Assembly (NCBI GenBank): GCA_038148755.1
Contig: JAYQWA010000003.1
Span: 62,001 to 126,000, forward strand
Reading direction: 5' to 3'
DNA: 64,000 nucleotides
Source: UBA5109 sp038148755
GTDB lineage: Bacteria; Pseudomonadota; Gammaproteobacteria; Pseudomonadales; Pseudohongiellaceae
A program made the translations under genes and the position numbers. Position 1 is the stretch's first letter; every line of letters starts with the position of its first letter. This document shows positions 60,331-64,000 of the stretch, piece after piece. The notes beneath the pieces are model-generated. The model saw only the letters and a list, made by a program, of their open reading frames with translations, searched no databases and was not told the DNA's origin.

Positions 60331-61683
60331 TTATTTTTGTGGCGGTACCGTTAGCTTGACTAGTTTACCTACATCTTCCACGGCTTCAAGCTTCCAGCAA
60401 TCGGCAATCAGTGCTTCAGCTGCCTCAGCCGGTATGGCAAGGACGGCCTGATCCCGGAATTTCTCATCAAGCTGTTCATTACTTAAAGGTCTGTGAACGT
60501 TGCCCAGCGATTGTTCAACGAAGAATGATAAAGTTTCGCCGTTGCTCAGATCGACTTCAATAGCGGTCTGATCTTCGGTAACTTCCGGATCAGCTGTTGG
60601 TACAACCAGTTCCCTGATACGTTTGATGTCCGGGTCATTAACCGCATCCATGGTGAATTCCTGGATGCCGCCTTTACCCCGAACCAGCCCAATAGCACAG
60701 GCATGATAAATGGAATACTTGCTTTGCAGTTCACGATACAGATCCTTTTTATTACAAAGATCCAATACCAGTGGCGCAACACGTACACGAACAGCCTGCA
60801 CCTGGTCTGGTGTGAAATCGTATTTCTCACGAATTTGGCTACAGCCATCAATGGCAGGGTGTACAACCAATCCACAGGCGTATGGTTTATAGGCGTTTTT
60901 GAGCAAGGCAAATTCTTCACCAAGAGTATCGGTAATTTTACTCAGGTCATATTCTGCTGCCGTTACCGGTGCAAAACCGCGTGGACCTTCAATGCCATGT
61001 TCACCGGCCGAAAAATTGGCCTGCGCCATCAGGGCAGAGGTATAACCGTTTTGGGCTGCACGGCCCGGTTGCCAGGATTTTGCCATGGAACCGAACATTT
61101 CCCGGACACCGGCTGCCTGGGTAGCAGCCAGACCAAAGGCCCAGACCATTTGCTTGGTGTCCAGACCGATAAGTTTGCCGATAGCCGCTGCAGCACCGAA
61201 GACACCGGTAGTGGAGGTAATATGCCAACCGGCATCGTAATGTGAGGGATAAACCGCATCGCCAATTCTTGATTCGACTTCAAAGCCTAGAATAAAGGCT
61301 TCCATAAAATCCTCACCACTCACTTGGTTAGCACCGGCATAAGCAAACAGGGCAGAAGCAACGGGTACGCTGGGGTGAATATAGTTACTTGGCAGCGTGT
61401 CATCGTATTCATGCACATGCGAACCGATGCCATTTAATAAGGCGGTATGCAAAACGTCAAAGCGTTCGCGTCTTCCGAGGACATTGCTGGTTGCCGGCCC
61501 GCTGAATTCTGAAAGCACGGAAATCGCAACATCCAGAGGTAATTCAATACTGCCCCCCAAGGCACAGCCTAAATAATTGTGTATTGCGCGTTTGGATTCC
61601 TGCCATACGTTGGAAGGGATATCACTTTTTTTGGCCGATACGACGTAATCGGCCAGAACGTGGGTCTGAGATATTTGAGACAT
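60331..61683 (-). CDS. MmgE/PrpD family protein
   Basis: A 450-residue protein with the MmgE/PrpD all-helical N-domain: RAIHNYLGCALGG, LNGIGSHVHEYDDTLPSNYIHPSVPVASA, and AIGKLIGLDTKQMVWAFGLAATQAAGVREMFG. PrpD is 2-methylcitrate dehydratase, but this group also includes aconitate decarboxylase and many uncharacterised dehydratases or isomerases. PrpC and PrpB are not in the window, so a distinct substrate is likely. It lies 23 bp upstream of the binding-protein gene and is probably co-transcribed with the transporter. Confidence 0.9.
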   Translation of the reverse strand: MSQISQTHVLADYVVSAKKSDIPSNVWQESKRAIHNYLGCALGGSIELPLDVAISVLSEFSGPATSNVLGRRERFDVLHTALLNGIGSHVHEYDDTLPSNYIHPSVPVASALFAYAGANQVSGEDFMEAFILGFEVESRIGDAVYPSHYDAGWHITSTTGVFGAAAAIGKLIGLDTKQMVWAFGLAATQAAGVREMFGSMAKSWQPGRAAQNGYTSALMAQANFSAGEHGIEGPRGFAPVTAAEYDLSKITDTLGEEFALLKNAYKPYACGLVVHPAIDGCSQIREKYDFTPDQVQAVRVRVAPLVLDLCNKKDLYRELQSKYSIYHACAIGLVRGKGGIQEFTMDAVNDPDIKRIRELVVPTADPEVTEDQTAIEVDLSNGETLSFFVEQSLGNVHRPLSNEQLDEKFRDQAVLAIPAEAAEALIADCWKLEAVEDVGKLVKLTVPPQK

Positions 61684-61794
61684 GTTAATTACTACGAGAT
61701 AAGATTATTTATTGTTGATATTTTTATTATAGCCAGTAAATTTCCATACTTGCCAGCCTTAATTTAAATAGATGTTTTCTTGAGAATACTACGC

Positions 61795-62658
61795 TCAGAG
61801 TTGGTTTAAACCTTCAGTTAATTCAATTCGTGTGCCCCAGGGATCGGTTAAAAAAGCGATCCCTACACCAGACTCCAGGGTTCGATAAGGTATATCAAAG
61901 CGGATACCTTTTGCTTCAAGTTCGTTACAGAAGGCTTCCAGTCCTGCAATTTCAAAGCCTATATGATCCATTGTACGACCTTCAGTCGGCGCCTGCGTGG
62001 AGTCAGCTTCAGAAAAATTCAAATTCATGCCGGGTAAATCTGCGGCCTCATAACGCCAGCGTTGACCCGGCGTTGCACCAAACAGGCTGACATACCAATC
62101 TTGTGCCTGCTCAACCTGTCCTGCAGGCAGGTAAAAATGCAAATGATGGGTGACAATCGGTGCCGTTAACCTTTGATTATGTCTTTCAGCCATGGCGTAG
62201 TTGTAGCCATTCTGCACCGAAAAACCGATATTGGTCGCCAGCTTGTCGTCAAATAATTCCATGCGCTCACCGCTGGGCGAATAGACTGAAGCAATACCAG
62301 GAAATTCTTCATTATATTCAAGCTCAAAACCTTGTTGTTCGAGGGCCAGCAGTGATTCAACCCGAAAGGCAACATGATTAACCACTGAGCCTTCAGTACC
62401 CTCAGAAGTATCACCGTTGCTCAGCATGATAATCACACCGGGAAACTGCACCATGGTCACGATTTCTGCATTTATTTCGTTGCCGCCGAGTGCTAACCAG
62501 AATGCTTTTTCACGATCAACATCAGCAACGTAATAATGCAGGTGGCCCATGGTGACACCGCTGGCATTGTTCTGCAGAAGTTCTGCTTGCGCAGTGCCGA
62601 TACTGAGAAGACAGGAAAGTATTGTTAGGGATAATAATTGATAGACAGTGCTTTTCAT
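61795..62658 (-). CDS. Exported VOC (glyoxalase-fold) protein
   Basis: A 287-residue protein with a signal peptide (ending GTAQAELL) and two vicinal-oxygen-chelate halves. The first starts TMGHLHYYVADVDREKAFWLALGG; the second starts VTHHLHFYLPAGQVEQAQDWYVSLF and ends with FLTDPWGTRIELTEGL. The paired His and Glu residues expected for metal binding are visible (GHLHYY, ERMELFD; THHLHFY, RIELTE). VOC enzymes include dioxygenases, glyoxalases and epimerases; the exported form is unusual. It lies between the MmgE/PrpD gene and the exported MBL-fold gene, all on the minus strand. Confidence 0.85.
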   Translation of the reverse strand: MKSTVYQLLSLTILSCLLSIGTAQAELLQNNASGVTMGHLHYYVADVDREKAFWLALGGNEINAEIVTMVQFPGVIIMLSNGDTSEGTEGSVVNHVAFRVESLLALEQQGFELEYNEEFPGIASVYSPSGERMELFDDKLATNIGFSVQNGYNYAMAERHNQRLTAPIVTHHLHFYLPAGQVEQAQDWYVSLFGATPGQRWRYEAADLPGMNLNFSEADSTQAPTEGRTMDHIGFEIAGLEAFCNELEAKGIRFDIPYRTLESGVGIAFLTDPWGTRIELTEGLNQL

Positions 62659-62689
62659 AAACCTACCTTTTTACGTGACAAGTAGCTGC

Positions 62690-63583
62690 TTAGTCGTAAT
62701 ATGCCGGGGCTTTACGCTGAGCCTGATGAGCGAAGAGATCATGGCCGATCCATAATTCAGCACCAGTACGTTCAAGAAATGCATCTACTTCTAACCGTGA
62801 TTGCTGAGTTTGCGCTTGATCCATTTCGAAAGTAGGCAGTCTGTTCAAGGCGCGTTCTTCCGGGTAATGATAAAGGTCGCCGGAAAGCACAACCGGGCCG
62901 GTGTTTGGCAAGTCTACAAAAAGCACTTGATGGCCTGTGGAATGACCTGGCGCTGCTTTCAGGATAACCGTCCCATCACCAAAAACATCGTGTTCATTAT
63001 CATTGATTAAAAGGGTTTCAGTGTTTTTAAGCTCAGCATACATCAATGGGCGTGCGCTGCCACCGGGACTGTCAGAAAACATCAGATCGCGTTCTTCATG
63101 GCGTACCAGCCAGGTTGCTTCCGTAAACATATTGGCGTTGGCTGTGTGATCCCAATGCAGATGAGAAAATGCGAGGTGTGTAATATCGTCAGCTGCATAA
63201 CCGATTGCAGCGAGTTGATCAGTCAGTGAAGGAGCCAGGGTAACAGTCCGTTCAGCACCATCGGGACGGATAATGGTTTGTTGGACACCCGTACCATTGG
63301 GGATCCTTTCGGCATCAGCGATACCGACTGTGTCCCAGAGTAATATGCCATCAGGGTGTTCGATCAGATAGGCAGCGATCGATAACTGGCTGGTTTGTAC
63401 TTCATCATCACTCAGCTGATAGTTCGCCGGATTTGATTCCAGTATGCCGCCATCAATCACATAGAGACGTAAAGCTGTTGAAGCATCATTACTTTGTGCC
63501 AGGGCAGCATTGCCAACACATAAACTTAAAATGATAAATAATCCACGCAGCCAAAGTTTGGATTGTCCTTGCTGTAATGTCAT
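62690..63583 (-). CDS. Exported metallo-beta-lactamase-fold lactonase-like hydrolase
   Basis: A 297-residue protein with a signal peptide (FIILSLCVGNAALAQS). The zinc motif is SHLHWDHTANANMF, with GHSTGHQVLFVDLP, VLSGDLYHYPEE, and a final IGHDLFAHQAQRKAPAYYD. It belongs to the same lactonase-like MBL group as the cytoplasmic copy at 56066-56857. Periplasmic location suggests hydrolysis of a substrate before uptake by the adjacent SsuABC-type transporter, or a protective role. It is 31 bp upstream of the VOC gene, so they share a transcript. Confidence 0.86.
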   Translation of the reverse strand: MTLQQGQSKLWLRGLFIILSLCVGNAALAQSNDASTALRLYVIDGGILESNPANYQLSDDEVQTSQLSIAAYLIEHPDGILLWDTVGIADAERIPNGTGVQQTIIRPDGAERTVTLAPSLTDQLAAIGYAADDITHLAFSHLHWDHTANANMFTEATWLVRHEERDLMFSDSPGGSARPLMYAELKNTETLLINDNEHDVFGDGTVILKAAPGHSTGHQVLFVDLPNTGPVVLSGDLYHYPEERALNRLPTFEMDQAQTQQSRLEVDAFLERTGAELWIGHDLFAHQAQRKAPAYYD

Positions 63584-63773
63584 AAGTTTTTCCTCTACTG
63601 CTTGCTGATACCAGGTTAAATTCAGTGATCAGTTAAACTACTGGTTTCAATTCCAATTATCAATAACAGAATGCTCTGGTGTAATATCCCTCAATACCGT
63701 TCTATTATGAATCTTTTATAGGGCAAAAAAAAAAGAAAAATCCAGACTAAAAAACAAGAAAGGTGGAAAAAGC
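63584..63773. other. Divergent intergenic region
   Basis: 190 bp between the exported MBL-fold gene (minus) and the Tat-signal gene (plus). It holds an A-rich stretch at about 63724-63760 just before the plus-strand start. No remnant gene or repeat was recognised; promoters for both directions must lie here. Confidence 0.4.
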
Positions 63774-64000
63774 ATGTGTACCTGTGGCGATCATCCAGAA
63801 CAAAATAGAACTTTCATCAATGCCGGCCTGTCACGGCGCAAGCTCTTAAAGACCAGTGCTGCCGCGATTGTTTCAGGTGGCGCAGCAAGCATGCTGGGAC
63901 AACCGGCTTTGGCGCAGTCAGGGTCAGGCACTGTGCGGCGAAGTGCCACTGGCGCACCAGCACCGCGGACAGATGCGGCCAATGAGGTGATTTTCTGGGG
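63774..64000 (+). CDS. Tat-exported protein, N-terminal part (cut by window edge)
   Basis: The frame from ATG 63774 is open to the edge (75 codons). AAAGGTGG lies eight bases upstream. After a short Cys- and His-containing leader (MCTCGDHPEQ), a twin-arginine motif SRRKLLKTSA precedes a hydrophobic segment and a cleavage site near GQPALAQS, so the mature protein is exported folded. The mature part begins with a low-complexity stretch and then DAANEVIFWG. The last residues resemble the first strand of amidohydrolases, which would fit the cluster, but too little is present to assign a family. Confidence 0.65.
   Translation, partial: MCTCGDHPEQNRTFINAGLSRRKLLKTSAAAIVSGGAASMLGQPALAQSGSGTVRRSATGAPAPRTDAANEVIFW

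Noticed and set aside
62690..63583. Exported MBL-fold protein considered as a beta-lactamase
   Set aside because: The motif layout is that of lactonase-like hydrolases, and the neighbouring genes are catabolic rather than resistance genes.

Overview
This window looks like chromosome of a free-living, probably marine, aerobic gammaproteobacterium of moderate GC. The evidence is gene content: MlaA and MlaC, AsmA, a Psp remnant of gammaproteobacterial type, an MJ1255/VC2487-type glycosyltransferase, glutathione-dependent formaldehyde oxidation, and an RpoE-ChrR locus with its usual partners. No rRNA, tRNA, CRISPR array, prophage or insertion sequence was seen. I cannot name the genus from sequence alone.

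Layout. 1-2 kb: the tail of a beta-propeller phytase and a secreted alpha/beta hydrolase. 2-10 kb: a photo-oxidative stress island with photolyase, the ECF sigma factor and its ChrR anti-sigma factor, and a divergent six-gene operon (NTF2-like, SDR, COG2907 flavoprotein, DUF1365, cyclopropane-fatty-acid synthase family, lipocalin). Two back-to-back promoter-like elements with identical 16-nt spacers lie between the halves. 10-19.6 kb: AraC regulator, CinA, a coiled-coil protein, MlaC, MlaA, AsmA, a parvulin-like protein and HupE/UreJ. 19.6-24 kb: formaldehyde detoxification (FghA, FrmA), plus DUF3237, Sel1-repeat and GST genes. 24.2-27.3 kb: a compact operon of RimK-like ligase, GNAT acetyltransferase, MgtC and 2OG-Fe(II) oxygenase. 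27.7-38 kb: ABC exporter, nuclease, ADP-ribosylglycohydrolase, serine hydrolase, cupin, flavin monooxygenase, diheme cytochrome c and a quinone-reductase-like protein. 40-43 kb: PrpE and AcuI, a likely acrylate/propionate route. 43-49 kb: two outer-membrane barrels and a cytochrome-fused PQQ-type dehydrogenase. 50.6-54.3 kb: Ugd, DgkA, a glycosyltransferase and a PlcP-like phosphoesterase, which together suggest phospholipid-to-glycolipid remodelling. 54.7-64 kb: a catabolic and uptake cluster with a carboxymuconolactone decarboxylase-like protein, a beta-hydroxyacid dehydrogenase, two metallo-beta-lactamase-fold lactonase-like enzymes, an SsuABC-type transporter, MmgE/PrpD and VOC proteins.

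The most unusual theme is a set of gene remnants joined at abrupt junctions. The tails of pspC and pspF face each other in about 250 bp, as if the whole psp locus between them was deleted. A DegP-like N-terminus abuts a zinc-metallopeptidase C-terminus out of frame. A LivH N-terminus is fused in frame to an ankyrin C-terminus. A transporter N-terminus and an NTF2-like C-terminus stand alone. This suggests repeated deletion with little mobile DNA, or less likely assembly joins.
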